Assembly (NCBI RefSeq): GCF_000208925.1
Contig: NW_001914930.1
Coordinates: forward strand, 9,536 to 62,443
DNA length: 52,908 nt
DNA from: Entamoeba histolytica HM-1:IMSS
Taxonomy: Eukaryota; Evosea; Mastigamoebida; Endamoebidae
Reading direction: 5' to 3'
Within the stretch, counting starts at the first letter, position 1. The number at the start of each line of letters is the position of its first letter. Made by a program: the position numbers and the translations under genes. The notes under the pieces are model-generated. The model was not told the DNA's origin. It saw only the letters and a list, made by a program, of their open reading frames with translations, and did not search any database. Below are positions 1 to 9,451 of this stretch, in pieces.

Positions 1-336
1 TCATCATCATCATCATCGTCTTCATCATCATCGTCTTCATCATCATCGTCTTCATCTTCATCATCATCGTCTTCATCATCGTCTTCATCATCATCGTCTT
101 CATCTTCATCTTCATCATCATCGTCTTCATCATCGTCTTCATCATCGTCTTCATCATCGTCTTCATCATCGTCTTCATCATCGTCTTCATCATCGTCTTC
201 ATCATCGTCTTCATCATCATCTTCATCATCATCTTCATCATCATCTTCATCATCATCTTCATCATCATCTTCATCATCATCTTCATCATCATCTTCTTCT
301 TCATCTTCATCATCATCTTCTTCTTCATCTTCTTCT
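1..336. repeat. 12-base coding minisatellite, two variants
   Basis: Read on the + strand, the tract is built only from the triplets ATC, GTC and TTC. Two regular 12-base units stand out: TTCATCATCGTC, repeated about eight times near 125-220, and TTCATCATCATC, repeated about eight times near 210-295. The left end has a less regular mixture. Every unit keeps the Asp/Glu frame on the minus strand. Confidence 0.9.
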
Positions 337-560
337 TCTAATTCATACTCATCATCATCATCATCGTCTTCTTCTAATTCATCATCTTCTTCTTCGTCTT
401 CTTCTTCATTATCATCTTCGTCTTCTAATTCATACTCATCTTCATTATTATCAAGATTTTCTTCTTCTATTTCAAATTCATTATCTAGTTGATAATCGTC
501 TTCAAGTTCCACAGCACTTACAAAAGCCAAACACAAAAGTGCAACTAAAATGAATTTCAT
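1..560 (-). CDS. Acidic Asp/Glu-repeat secreted protein (3' partial, runs off the left edge)
   Basis: The reading frame opens at the ATG at 560-558 and stays open to the edge, so the C-terminus lies outside the window. The first 17 or so residues (MKFILVALLCLAFVSA) form a clear signal peptide ending in a typical small-residue cleavage site. About 60 mixed acidic residues follow, with a few Leu, Asn and Tyr. From about position 335 down to 1, every codon is GAT, GAC or GAA, giving some 110 uninterrupted Asp/Glu residues. I infer a secreted or vesicle-lumen polyanion, for example a calcium- or cation-binding matrix protein. No catalytic domain is visible. The tract is built from a 12-base unit, so allele length probably varies. 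The neighbour at 1504 is also a small acidic secreted protein, transcribed divergently. Confidence 0.85.
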   Translation of the reverse strand, partial: MKFILVALLCLAFVSAVELEDDYQLDNEFEIEEENLDNNEDEYELEDEDDNEEEDEEEDDELEEDDDDDDEYELEEEDEEEDDDEDEEEDDDEDDDEDDDEDDDEDDDEDDDEDDDEDDDEDDDEDDDEDDDEDDDEDDDEDDDEDDDDEDEDEDDDDEDDDEDDDDEDEDDDDEDDDDEDDDDDD

Positions 561-1503
561 TATAATATGATTTCCAAATTCTTAGTTCGTCATTAAGTAT
601 CTACGTGTAAATTATTTTTTAATTTTTTATTGTTATTTTCATTATTAATTTACAAACCGTAAATAAAAATGTTTCTCTGCGAAAGTTTCCCGAAATCTTA
701 CATCTCTGAAAGTGAATTTTTAATAAATAAAAATTCTCAGTAAATAATTTAGAACTTAAAATTCATTGATTGGCTATTATTTATAGAAAAAAAGACTTTT
801 TTAATCTATTTTTTTATAAAAACAAATTTGTATCAATATACTTTTCTTAATTTTTCTAATATATTATGTTTTATATCACATAAAAATTTCATTTTATATT
901 TTATTAAAACAATAAACTATTAAATTCACTAACTTTTGAAAATATATGAATTACCCAACAATTTTCAAAAATAAGAAGAATATTTTTGATTTTTTTATAA
1001 AGTAACATCATCACAGGTTTTAAGTAGAAGATTCTTTTCGTCTTATTTGAGTAAAGAAGACTATCTAACGTGTTTATTCTTTCAGTAACCGCTTTAACTT
1101 TAAGGTGATGAAACTTACATATGCTTGAAGGTTCATAAGTAAATGGTTCAAAATAAATATAAAAATTTAATTAAGAAGTAATGTTGTATAAGTAATTAGT
1201 CATTATTTTATATTAATTTTGGAGTTATTGTATTGAATTTTGATTAATATGTCTTGATTTACTTATTCTGCAAATCTTTATTTAAGTGTAATTCTCTGGA
1301 ATTGTATTTACACATAAAAATCAAATGGCTTGTTTTAGTTTATTAATTTGTTTATTTACATTGGTTTTTTTTCTAGTTATCTTTTCTAAGTATTGTATTT
1401 TCTCTTATCATTGAGTATTTTGTAAGACAACAATCTTCTATTCTATTATAAACGGAATATTCAAAAAATTTTAAAAACAAATATTAAAATCTAAAAATTT
1501 ATA
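561..1503. other. Intergenic, A+T-rich
   Basis: This is the divergent spacer between the two acidic secreted proteins. It is strongly A+T-rich, with stop codons in all frames and no convincing coding or structured element. It presumably holds both promoters, but I could not assign a clear GAAC element to either gene. Confidence 0.6.
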
Positions 1504-1746
1504 ATGTTTTTATTATTCGTGTTGTTATTATTCCTTCAAAATATTGTAGCTGAAGAAGAAATTAATGAACTTGATGACTTTCTTGACTACGAAGTAATGG
1601 AAGACTTTTTATTTGGGGATGAAGAAATTGAAAACGAATATTCATTAGAAGATACTTATAACCCTTTTGACTCAAAACCAATAGGAAAAAGATATAACTA
1701 TGTTATGAGGTTTGAACAAAATCTAAATTTCGGTGGTATAATGTAA
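1504..1746 (+). CDS. Small acidic secreted protein, 80 aa
   Basis: The ATG opens a strongly hydrophobic signal peptide (MFLLFVLLLFLQNIVA, residues 1-16). An acidic stretch follows (residues 17-50, mostly Glu, Asp and large hydrophobics), then a short basic-aromatic tail. I recognise no family. The signal peptide, the open frame in very A+T-rich DNA and the divergent acidic secreted neighbour support a real gene. No Cys is present, so it is not a disulfide-stabilised peptide. The possible dibasic site (GKR near residue 62) might be processed, but that is speculation. Confidence 0.6.
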   Translation: MFLLFVLLLFLQNIVAEEEINELDDFLDYEVMEDFLFGDEEIENEYSLEDTYNPFDSKPIGKRYNYVMRFEQNLNFGGIM

Positions 1747-2740
1747 TCGTGAAACTATTTCGTGTTTGCTTGGTTTAGTTATTCTAGTTTATTTCTTCTT
1801 ATTACTCAAATTTAAGAAAATGAAATTTGAGTGTGAATCTTTAACTTTGAAATGTCTGTTTATATATTAAATAAAAAAAAGAAATTAAATTGTTGGTACT
1901 GTTTTATGCTATCTCTCAATACCAACACGCCATACTTTATTATCTAATTATTCAATAATTAGTTATGTTCTTATGCAATATAAAATAGAAATTTAGTTCA
2001 TCATAATTACGTTAATACCTTTTCTTGTTCTCTAAGTACAGTTTTACTATATTCTTTTTAATCTTCATAAGACTTCCAAAAACTAATTATTACTGAAACA
2101 ATTTCCATCATTATTCTTTTATTTTTCATTCTCTATATGACATTGAACCACTTATCTACCTAAAAAAATTCCTCCTGTTGTCTTTTTTGTATTTCAATTG
2201 ATAATTATAAAGTTTTAAATATATCGTAGAAAATAATTAAAACTCTGCTAAAATCAAACCCAATAAACAACTTAAAACTACCAAAAAATCAAATCTAACA
2301 TATGTCAAATAGTCTAACATTACAACTGAATAACTCTACATGAATCTTCTTCCTAAACAATTTACTCTAAATAATGACTCAACAAAAGACAAAAAGCATA
2401 ACTAAAAAATCATAAACATCACTAATTGAATATTCATAAAGATAAAATAAAAATCTTTCTGCATCATTAAATATCATACTTGAAGTATAAAAAAACATCT
2501 CCTTCTATAAATACTTTAGAGAAAACCTTTCGTTAGAAGTTTCTTATTTATATTAACCTTCATTATTTTATATTATTCTTGAACAATAATAAGAAAGGTT
2601 GTAAAAAATAATTTGACAGAGATAATTTTTTCTTCTGAAATTGTCATTCAAAAAGTTAATAAGAACAAACCTAAACATAACTTTATTTAAATGAAATTTA
2701 ATATTATTTTGGAATGAAACAATAAAAAAATAAAGACTAT
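1747..2740. other. Intergenic, A+T-rich
   Basis: Nearly 1 kb between a rightward gene and the 3' end of a leftward gene. I see homopolymer-rich A+T sequence, no sustained reading frame with usable splice sites, and no compact structured RNA. Confidence 0.5.
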
Positions 2741-3466
2741 TTATGGCTCAACAACTATTTTGACTTCTTTGACTGGAGAAGAGGGTGGTAATGAAGTATG
2801 AACAGACTTATTTAATTCAGCCCTTATTCTACCAAAATCCTCTGGGCGAATTCTGTTTTTCAGAGTATTTCCCCTGTACATAAAGAAACCATCTTTTCGT
2901 TTCTTCTTTTCTTCTTCACGACGTTTTCTTTTTTTAGCTCGTTCAATCACTTTACCAATAGTACAAGCATTACAAACAGCGAAACTTAATAATGGAATAT
3001 ATACCAATGTTAAATAAAATAAACCAATTCCAAACCAATAATTGTTTGGATTTAGTGTTAATCCACCAATTTTTAAAGCATCTTGGTCTGAGTCTAACAA
3101 AAAAAAGTATTGGGGAAGAATAAGTCCACCTCCATTGACGGCAACTGCAATTGTACATGAAAGAGCAAGAGAAACGGCAAACTAATTGATGAGAAATGGA
3201 ACAAAATGATAATAAGAAATAAAAACAAACAAATAGTGAAGAAACGTAAGACCTCCATCCAGAAGCAAATAATCCAAAAAAACCTGAAATAACAAATAAC
3301 ATTCCAACAGCAACAGAATAAAATCCAGTCATTCTACCAAATAATAAAGCATATATTATTCCTGTGATCTAAACAATAAGTGGTTAAGAAAAGATAAAGA
3401 ATAATAACAAACCACTACAAGAGCAGCCAAAGGAAAGAAACAAAATGAAGGTAAATAACAGTGCAT
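2741..3466 (-). CDS. Four-span membrane protein with two introns, 210 aa
   Basis: I reconstruct three exons: 3466-3413, 3368-3231 and 3181-2741. The introns are 44 and 49 bases; both start GTTTGT and end TAG, and both leave the frame intact. Translation starts at the ATG at 3466, with an in-frame stop just upstream. The protein has about four hydrophobic segments (near residues 5-27, 30-50, 62-85 and 110-135). It ends in a very basic cytoplasmic tail (KKRKRREEEKKKRK) with a Ser/Pro-rich end. The topology recalls tetraspan or claudin-like membrane proteins, but the Cys pattern of tetraspanins is missing and I cannot name the family. Reading it without splicing would give two unrelated-looking overlapping frames. 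Confidence 0.75.
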
Positions 3467-4116
3467 CTATGGTATGCACAATTCTGATATTGGTTATGGT
3501 TAATTTGCTTTAAGAGAGGTTTGTCTTAGTTTCACATTTCACAATCTTATCAAATTTCGTTTTGTTTTTCAATGACAAACTGTAGTGGGAGGATTGATAG
3601 ATAAAAGTATTAAGAAATAAAGAAAGAATAGTTTTCAATCAGAGAAAGATAAAAGGCAAGTGAAGAGCTTTGAGGGATTGAAGTGACTTTTTGAATAAAG
3701 AAAATAAATCACCATTTAGACTGATTTTAGATACAAAGAAAAGTCCAAAGGTCTTTAAAGAATTGAGGAAGTTTTCAAAGTTTCGTTGTTTTAATAAGAA
3801 AAAAATAATAAAAACAGTAATTGAGGTTGAGAAGCAATAATAAGAAACAAAAAGAAAGTCAAAAAAAAAACGAAGAATGAGCTGAAACGAATTTTTACGA
3901 ACTTCATTTAAGAATATACAAATTTAATAAAAATGAAAAATTCGTAATAAAAGCTTCCAACGAATAAATAATAATAAAAAATGTTAGACAATATAGTATT
4001 TTTGTATGAATTTTTTTGTAAGAAGAACTAGAAGAGGAAAGACAAAAATCAGATCATTTTCCGTCTAATAAACTTCTCTATAAATACATATACTCAATCT
4101 TAAAAATCAAGTTATT
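3467..4116. other. Intergenic, purine-rich on the + strand
   Basis: The spacer between divergent genes is notably rich in GA on the + strand (3540-3900), and the last 150 bases are A+T-rich. I find no coding frame. It should hold the promoters of the four-span membrane protein and of the 112-aa gene at 4117. Confidence 0.5.
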
Positions 4117-4455
4117 ATGTCTATTTCAGTGTTTAAACCATGTAGGAAAGAAATGTATTCTATTGTCTATGGAAAGTCTACTAATTTAAATTTAACTGTT
4201 TGTCCAAGTCCAATGTCTAAGACTGTTGTTATCCAAAGTCCTAGTCCTATGGATTTTAAAAAATCAACAATACCAATTCCAAGAGTATCTCGATTAAAGA
4301 AAAAATGGAATAATGAATTAAAAAGAGTTGCTGTAACTAAAGCTAAAGAAATTGGATTAACTAAAGCAACCCGTTTTTTACAGTTAAACTATCCCACTGA
4401 ATTTGGAGAATTATCTCCAAGTACATTACAATATTGGATTCAAAAGTGTGCATAA
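4117..4455 (+). CDS. Small basic protein with a C-terminal helix-turn-helix-like segment, 112 aa
   Basis: The first 55 residues are Ser/Pro/Lys-rich and look disordered (repeated SPSPM motifs). Residues 60-112 are predicted helical: a basic stretch (RLKKKWNNELKRVAV), then KAKEIGLTKATRFL, then SPSTLQYWIQKCA. That spacing recalls the HTH of Psq/CENP-B or transposase-type DNA-binding domains, in which a helix 'AxxxGxxxAAxxF' precedes a recognition helix ending in W. I infer possible DNA binding, not proven. The protein is short and no other domain is present. Confidence 0.6.
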   Translation: MSISVFKPCRKEMYSIVYGKSTNLNLTVCPSPMSKTVVIQSPSPMDFKKSTIPIPRVSRLKKKWNNELKRVAVTKAKEIGLTKATRFLQLNYPTEFGELSPSTLQYWIQKCA

Positions 4456-4561
4456 ACTTTCGATGATTATAGGATGGACTTTTTTCATTATCATATTTAA
4501 CACATATTGTATAACAAAAAATAATACATAATTTAATTGCAATTTTAATTTATTCACAGTT

Positions 4562-5737
4562 TTAATTTAATAATAATGTTGTTCTACAATAAGGACAATC
4601 ATCATGTTCTTTTAACCACATTTGAATACATTCTTTATGAAAGATATGACTACATTTTGTTAAGAGAACATCATTAGAGTCTTCAATTAAACATAAACAA
4701 ATTGGACAATCACATGGTAATTTACTTTTAATTGTAGTTTTATTTTCATTAAATACTAAATGATGATGATTGTTATTAATTTTAAATTGAATTGCAATAG
4801 AGAGCCAAAGAACAAATAAACAACTCCAATCATTTTGAATATTGATTGGATTATCAGAATATCCAACCCAATATGACATCATAAATCCCTTTAAACATAA
4901 TGTGATTAATCTAGTCTTATTTGTTTTCTTATCATTGAAAAGCCATGGGGAACATATAATGATAATAAAACCAAATTTCCAATATTCAGCTAAGAAAAAT
5001 CCAACTAACAAATTACAAGTCATATAAATTTGTCCAATAGCACCATATCTTCCTAAATATTTACTTCCCATAACAGCAACTTGACAAATTGAAAGAATAC
5101 TAATAATTCCAAATCCATAAAATAATGATGAACTTGGATGAAAGACAAATGTTGCTGTTGTATGGAGTAAAGCACAATAAGCATCTCCCATAGTCAAGAT
5201 ATGTAATGCAATTCCATCAATACTCACTTTTCTCATTTGATTAAAAGAAATAATAAATAAAAGAATTGAAAGAATAATATAAGTTTCTGTAATAAGATTT
5301 GACTGTTTTCCAAAAAAAGTTTTCCCAATAAATTTGAGTTGTTCATCTGATACAATTCCATATAATAATCCATCCTTCATATCTATTGTCATTTCAATTC
5401 CTTCAAGTTGACATATTAAGTCAATACAAGTTAAATTAAGAGTTTGTATCTCTTTGTCCATATAAAATCCATTTCTAATAAACATCTTTCCATTTATTCT
5501 TATTTTTGAGTCTTTCTCTATAGCAATCAGTGAAGTTAAATAAAATGTCCCAACTGGTTCTGTTAAAAAAGAAAGACTTTTTAATGTTGAATTTAGACTT
5601 ACTTCATCTGGTTTTACCCATATTCCTTTATATGGTTGGTTTAATGTTAATGGTGTTTGAACGGTTGTTATTTGTCTTTTTTCTGCATTTGTGAATAAGA
5701 TAATAAAAATTAATAAGATAATGTTATTCTTTGTCAT
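4562..5737 (-). CDS. Tul1/FLY-type transmembrane RING-H2 E3 ubiquitin ligase, 391 aa
   Basis: A signal peptide (residues 1-18) leads into a luminal domain of about 125 residues. Several membrane spans follow between about 150 and 320, and a cytosolic RING-H2 finger sits at the extreme C-terminus. The finger ligands are C344, C347, C362, H364, H367, C370, C381 and C384. The first membrane block (QMRKVSIDGIALHILTMGDAY) resembles the conserved 'S-W/I-xxxQ-AxxDAYxxxxH' region of yeast Tul1 and plant FLY1/FLY2. Those proteins are the membrane ligases of the Golgi Dsc complex or the endomembrane system. Known role of the family: ubiquitination of misplaced or orphan membrane proteins in Golgi and endosomes. 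The topology and the C-terminal RING support Tul1 over a generic RING protein. Substrates here are unknown. Confidence 0.8.
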   Translation of the reverse strand: MTKNNIILLIFIILFTNAEKRQITTVQTPLTLNQPYKGIWVKPDEVSLNSTLKSLSFLTEPVGTFYLTSLIAIEKDSKIRINGKMFIRNGFYMDKEIQTLNLTCIDLICQLEGIEMTIDMKDGLLYGIVSDEQLKFIGKTFFGKQSNLITETYIILSILLFIISFNQMRKVSIDGIALHILTMGDAYCALLHTTATFVFHPSSSLFYGFGIISILSICQVAVMGSKYLGRYGAIGQIYMTCNLLVGFFLAEYWKFGFIIIICSPWLFNDKKTNKTRLITLCLKGFMMSYWVGYSDNPINIQNDWSCLFVLWLSIAIQFKINNNHHHLVFNENKTTIKSKLPCDCPICLCLIEDSNDVLLTKCSHIFHKECIQMWLKEHDDCPYCRTTLLLN

Positions 5738-5832
5738 TTTGAAATGAAAGGGTTAAAGAGATTAAAGTATTTTTAGTGAAGACAGAATTATTCAGAAAGA
5801 AATAGGGATAAATTACTTTTTGAAAACATCAA

Positions 5833-6444
5833 TTACATAAGTGATAGTGATGACGTTGTGCTTGGTGGATCAATTATCTTGAGTAATTTTTCATTAAATT
5901 GTTCAAGTTTACTTATATTTTCTTTCATTATCTCAACTCTTTTCTTAAGTGTTTCAACTGAGCTCATTGTGAGTTGTAATTGTTTTGGCATTTCAACATG
6001 TAATTTACGCATTGTATCAACTGCTTTTGGCATTGATGATTGAATCATCTCAAGTTTGGTTGCAACCATATCAGTGTGTTTCATTAATAAATCCTATGAT
6101 ATTAGATTGTTTATGTTTTATTAAATAACAGTGTCTAGGAAATAAAACAAACTCTGTTAACAAGTATTGTTTGCTTATAAAAGAGAAATGGTAGACAATA
6201 ACTACAAAATAATTCATAAAGTGTTCCTTTAGGTAAAACAAGTTCTTTATTTCCAGTTTCCGGATCCCATAGTCTTTTGATAGGTGGAATTTGATCAACT
6301 TGTTTTTCAAATTCTCCTTTACTAGTTAATACTCCCATTTGTTTAAGTTTTTTCACAGTGTCTTTTCCTAATGTTTTAACAATTTCGTTTCCCTATATTC
6401 AATGAGAATTAGTATATTTACAAGAAATTAATAAGTCAAACCAT
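5833..6444 (-). CDS. Coiled-coil protein, possibly BORCS5-like, with ATG-only first exon (167 aa)
   Basis: Exons: 6444-6442 (just the ATG), 6392-6153 and 6093-5833. Intron 1 (49 bases) begins GTTTGA, a variant of the usual donor, and ends TAG. Intron 2 (59 bases) begins GTTTGT and ends TAG. The mature N-terminus reads MGNEIVKTLG, so Gly2 could be N-myristoylated, though position 6 is not the preferred Ser/Thr. A proline-containing segment (QIPPIKRLWDP) is followed by long helices with heptad hydrophobics to residue 155. The order (MG start, IPxx segment, helix with LFCSYC, long coiled coil) resembles BORCS5/myrlysin, the myristoylated BORC subunit controlling lysosome position. That assignment is tentative. 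Without intron 1 the frame has no upstream ATG. Confidence 0.6.
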
Positions 6445-6546
6445 TTGACTGTGAACTGAAAGTTTTTTTGTTCTTTTCTTTTTTAAATTTTTCCTTTTGT
6501 TTTTTTTTTCCTTCTTCATGTTAATCAATCTTAAAATAATATCTAT

Positions 6547-7671
6547 ATGAGTCTTGAATCAGCAGTTTCATTAAAATTATTTTCTCATCCTATTGATACA
6601 TTAAAATTTTTCTGTTATTATGTTCTTCGTCAAATAAAGGAGTTATATAATTATATTATTCATTCAACTCCAATTCTTATTATTTTATCAGTTTTAATTC
6701 TTCATATAATACTCTCAATTTTTGCACCACCATTCTTACATTCATATTTATTCACAACAAATTTCATAATTAAGTATATTCTTTGGTGGTTTGGATTAGG
6801 TGTACTTTCTTCTGTAGGTTTAGGAACAGGTATGCATACTGGATTATTATTCCTTTTCCCACATATTCTCAATGTATGTTTAGCTGCATCTGCATGTCAT
6901 TCAATGAATTTTACATCATACAGTGATATTTGGTTTAATTCAAATAGTTTCAAGTGTTTATCAGTTGTTGATGAAACACAAACAAATCCATCATTTGTTC
7001 AAATATTTATTCGAGTATTTTTACCATGTTTTATTTGGGGTGTAGGAACAGCGTTTGGTGAAATTCCACCATATTTCTTAGCGTATACAAGTGCTATGGC
7101 AGGAAAAGAAAATAGAGAATTATTAAATTTAAAAGAAGAAAAACCAACAAACATCATTTCTAAAAGTATTCAATGGATGCAATTAATAATGATTGATATG
7201 GTCAATAAATATGGTGTGTGGGCTATTGTTGCACTTTCAGCATGGCCAAATGCAGCATTTGACTTATGTGGAATGTGTTGTGGTTATAATTTAATTCCAC
7301 TCCAAACATTTCTTGGAGGGACAATTATTGGGAAGGCGTTTATTAAAGTTAATCTTCAAGCAATCTTCTTTATCACAATATTTAGTAGAGAACATCTTGA
7401 TTTATTTGTCTCTTTTTTGAAACATATTAGTGTTAAATTAGCTGTTATTGTTAATGACCTTCTTGATCAAGCTGCAGAACAATTCACCAATGTTGATGTT
7501 GAAAAACCTAAGCCATTGCTTAGTTATCTTTGGAATGGAATGATTAGTTTAGTCATTATTTATTTTATAATTTCATGTATTGAACAATTAGCTCAACAAG
7601 AAGCAATTCACCAATATCTAGAAACAAAAAGTTCTAATGAAAATATTTGTGCTAAACCAAAGCAAGAATAA
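6547..7671 (+). CDS. VMP1: VMP1 homologue, ER phospholipid scramblase/autophagy membrane protein (374 aa)
   Basis: The protein has about seven membrane segments and the hallmark VMP1 blocks. These are WWFGLGVLSSVGLGTGMHT near residues 80-98, GTAFGEIPPYFLAY near 167-180 (the VTT/DedA-type re-entrant region), and the WPNAAFDLCGMCCG...GGTIIGKAFIKV block near 232-270. Length is close to animal VMP1 (about 400 aa). VMP1 acts in the ER membrane as a lipid scramblase. It is needed for autophagosome closure and release from the ER, lipid droplet and lipoprotein handling, and SERCA regulation. The C-terminus lacks a di-lysine signal and ends KPKQE. The identification rests on several independent motifs. 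Confidence 0.93.
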   Translation: MSLESAVSLKLFSHPIDTLKFFCYYVLRQIKELYNYIIHSTPILIILSVLILHIILSIFAPPFLHSYLFTTNFIIKYILWWFGLGVLSSVGLGTGMHTGLLFLFPHILNVCLAASACHSMNFTSYSDIWFNSNSFKCLSVVDETQTNPSFVQIFIRVFLPCFIWGVGTAFGEIPPYFLAYTSAMAGKENRELLNLKEEKPTNIISKSIQWMQLIMIDMVNKYGVWAIVALSAWPNAAFDLCGMCCGYNLIPLQTFLGGTIIGKAFIKVNLQAIFFITIFSREHLDLFVSFLKHISVKLAVIVNDLLDQAAEQFTNVDVEKPKPLLSYLWNGMISLVIIYFIISCIEQLAQQEAIHQYLETKSSNENICAKPKQE

Positions 7672-7695
7672 ATTTAATTTCAAGTTACTTAAATG

Positions 7696-8388
7696 TTATT
7701 TTGTTAGAAATTGGATTATATCTCTTATTATATTACACAAAACAGCATTTGATTTGTATTTATTCTTTAATGAAACTAATTTTTCATCAACCTGAGAAGC
7801 AATTTTGATTTTATTTGTAAAATGTTGAGATAATGAAGTAAAAGCTTCTCCAAGAGCAAACAAATTTTCTTCTTTTATTGTTGAAATATCAGATGTACAT
7901 AATGTATTAACACCATCAATAAACACAGAAATAAATTGATCTGCATATTTCTTTGATAAATTAGCAATAGAATAACATACAAATGTATTTTCAAGTAATG
8001 AGACATTATGAATATGGTCAATAACTTGTGGAATAAGATCAGAAATAACTTCACATTGTTCAGGTGTTCTAGTGAGAGATCTTAGAATATCAAAATTTGT
8101 AGTGTATAAAGATGCTGAGATTATTTCATGTGAAACTTCAGGAGTAAAATAACGTCCAAGACTAGGACGTTTAACAAGATTGTAAATAATATCAATTACT
8201 AATAGTTCTAAATTTCTTGTTTTAAATTCAGTAATATGATGAACAAGAGTTTGTTGAATATTTTCTTGACAAAGTATTTGTGATTTTTTTCTGTCTTTAA
8301 CATCAATAAGTAATTGATTTAATATTTCTTGAAGTTTTTCTGTATTATTTTGTTGAATAACTTCTTCAATTTGTTGTGATTTGTTCAT
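7696..8388 (-). CDS. Helical-repeat (ARM/HEAT-like) protein, unknown, 230 aa
   Basis: The protein is almost entirely predicted alpha-helical, with regularly spaced hydrophobic helices reminiscent of armadillo repeats (for example TRNLELLVIDIIYNLVKRP and LLENTFVCYSIANLSKKY). There is no signal peptide, membrane span or zinc motif. It is convergent with VMP1 (24 bases between stops). I do not recognise a specific orthologue; a scaffold or adaptor role is the most that can be inferred. Confidence 0.65.
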   Translation of the reverse strand: MNKSQQIEEVIQQNNTEKLQEILNQLLIDVKDRKKSQILCQENIQQTLVHHITEFKTRNLELLVIDIIYNLVKRPSLGRYFTPEVSHEIISASLYTTNFDILRSLTRTPEQCEVISDLIPQVIDHIHNVSLLENTFVCYSIANLSKKYADQFISVFIDGVNTLCTSDISTIKEENLFALGEAFTSLSQHFTNKIKIASQVDEKLVSLKNKYKSNAVLCNIIRDIIQFLTK

Positions 8389-8461
8389 CTTTTTCTGTTT
8401 TAAATCTTAAAAGTTTCTCTTTGATAAAAAATTAAACCAACCCAAAAAAATTTATTTTCAG

Positions 8462-9451
8462 TCATTTGAATTGTTCTAAAACATTATATTCTATGATTGC
8501 CTTATCTTGTTCTTCACCAGTTGTTGCTTGGATTTTATTTTTAAGAGATTCAATCCTCTCATGAACAAAACCTTTTCCTTCTGTTAATATTTTTGAAAGG
8601 ATTGGCATATAATTGTTATGTATATCTAATTGTTTTATTTTCTCTTTCACTTCTTTTAATTGAGTAGTATTTGATATTTGTTGCAATAACTTATCAATTT
8701 TAGGAATTCTTCCTGCATATTTATTTAATTGTCCATTCTCCATACGGAAATAATTAAATTCTTTATTTATTCGGTTGACATAAACATGAACTTCATGTTC
8801 ATACATAAAATCTTTTCCATATTTAAAGTCTTTTGGGAAGAATGTAATTGTTGGATATCCATGAATTCCAAACTTACCAGAACATATGACTTTGTTTTGT
8901 TGTTCAGAACAATCCATTTGTGCTATGATAACATCTTTTTCATTTTTATATATATCAATCAATCTTTCGTATTTGGATTGAATACTCTTGCAGATGTTAC
9001 ACCAAGGAACATAAAACTTTACAACGACATTTTTCGTTTCATCATCAACAACAGCACTGAAATTACTTGCCGTTAATTCTAAAACACGACTTTCTGGCTT
9101 TCCGATTTTTTCTCCACGAATAAATCTCCCTAAATTGGTCAAATCTCTAGGACCTTCATATTCTGAAATTTTTATCCCATTTTCGTACATTCTCAATTCT
9201 GGAAAACTTCTAATCCCTTTGTCAAGACAAAACTCTTCATATTTTACACAGTTTATTTCAATAAAATTCATCTTACTTTTATATTCATCAGCCAATGCCT
9301 CAAACACTGGTTGTAATGCAATACAATGACTACACCATGGAGCATAGAATTTAACAAATGACATGTTTTTTGTCAGTTGAGTGAATGTTTCAGGAGTACC
9401 ACTGATGACTTCACCATAACTTAAATAGATTAGAAACAACACACAAATCAT
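8462..9451 (-). CDS. Protein disulfide isomerase-like protein with atypical active sites, 329 aa
   Basis: A signal peptide (residues 1-13) precedes two thioredoxin domains (about 17-112 and 122-225). Each has a W-C-x-x-C site, C40-S-H-C43 and C151-N-I-C154, in place of the canonical CGHC. Both keep the cis-proline loop (SFPE and GYPT). The C-terminal 85 residues are helical and resemble the ERp29 C-terminal domain found in PDI-D/ERp38-type proteins of plants and Dictyostelium. No KDEL-like retention signal is present (it ends EQFK), so retention must rely on the D domain or be leaky. Known role: oxidation or isomerisation of disulfides in the ER. CSHC and CNIC should shift the redox potential. 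Confidence 0.88.
   Translation of the reverse strand: MICVLFLIYLSYGEVISGTPETFTQLTKNMSFVKFYAPWCSHCIALQPVFEALADEYKSKMNFIEINCVKYEEFCLDKGIRSFPELRMYENGIKISEYEGPRDLTNLGRFIRGEKIGKPESRVLELTASNFSAVVDDETKNVVVKFYVPWCNICKSIQSKYERLIDIYKNEKDVIIAQMDCSEQQNKVICSGKFGIHGYPTITFFPKDFKYGKDFMYEHEVHVYVNRINKEFNYFRMENGQLNKYAGRIPKIDKLLQQISNTTQLKEVKEKIKQLDIHNNYMPILSKILTEGKGFVHERIESLKNKIQATTGEEQDKAIIEYNVLEQFK

Noticed and set aside
5858..6043. 61-codon frame on the + strand
   Set aside because: It is the antisense shadow of the last exon of the BORCS5-like coiled-coil gene.
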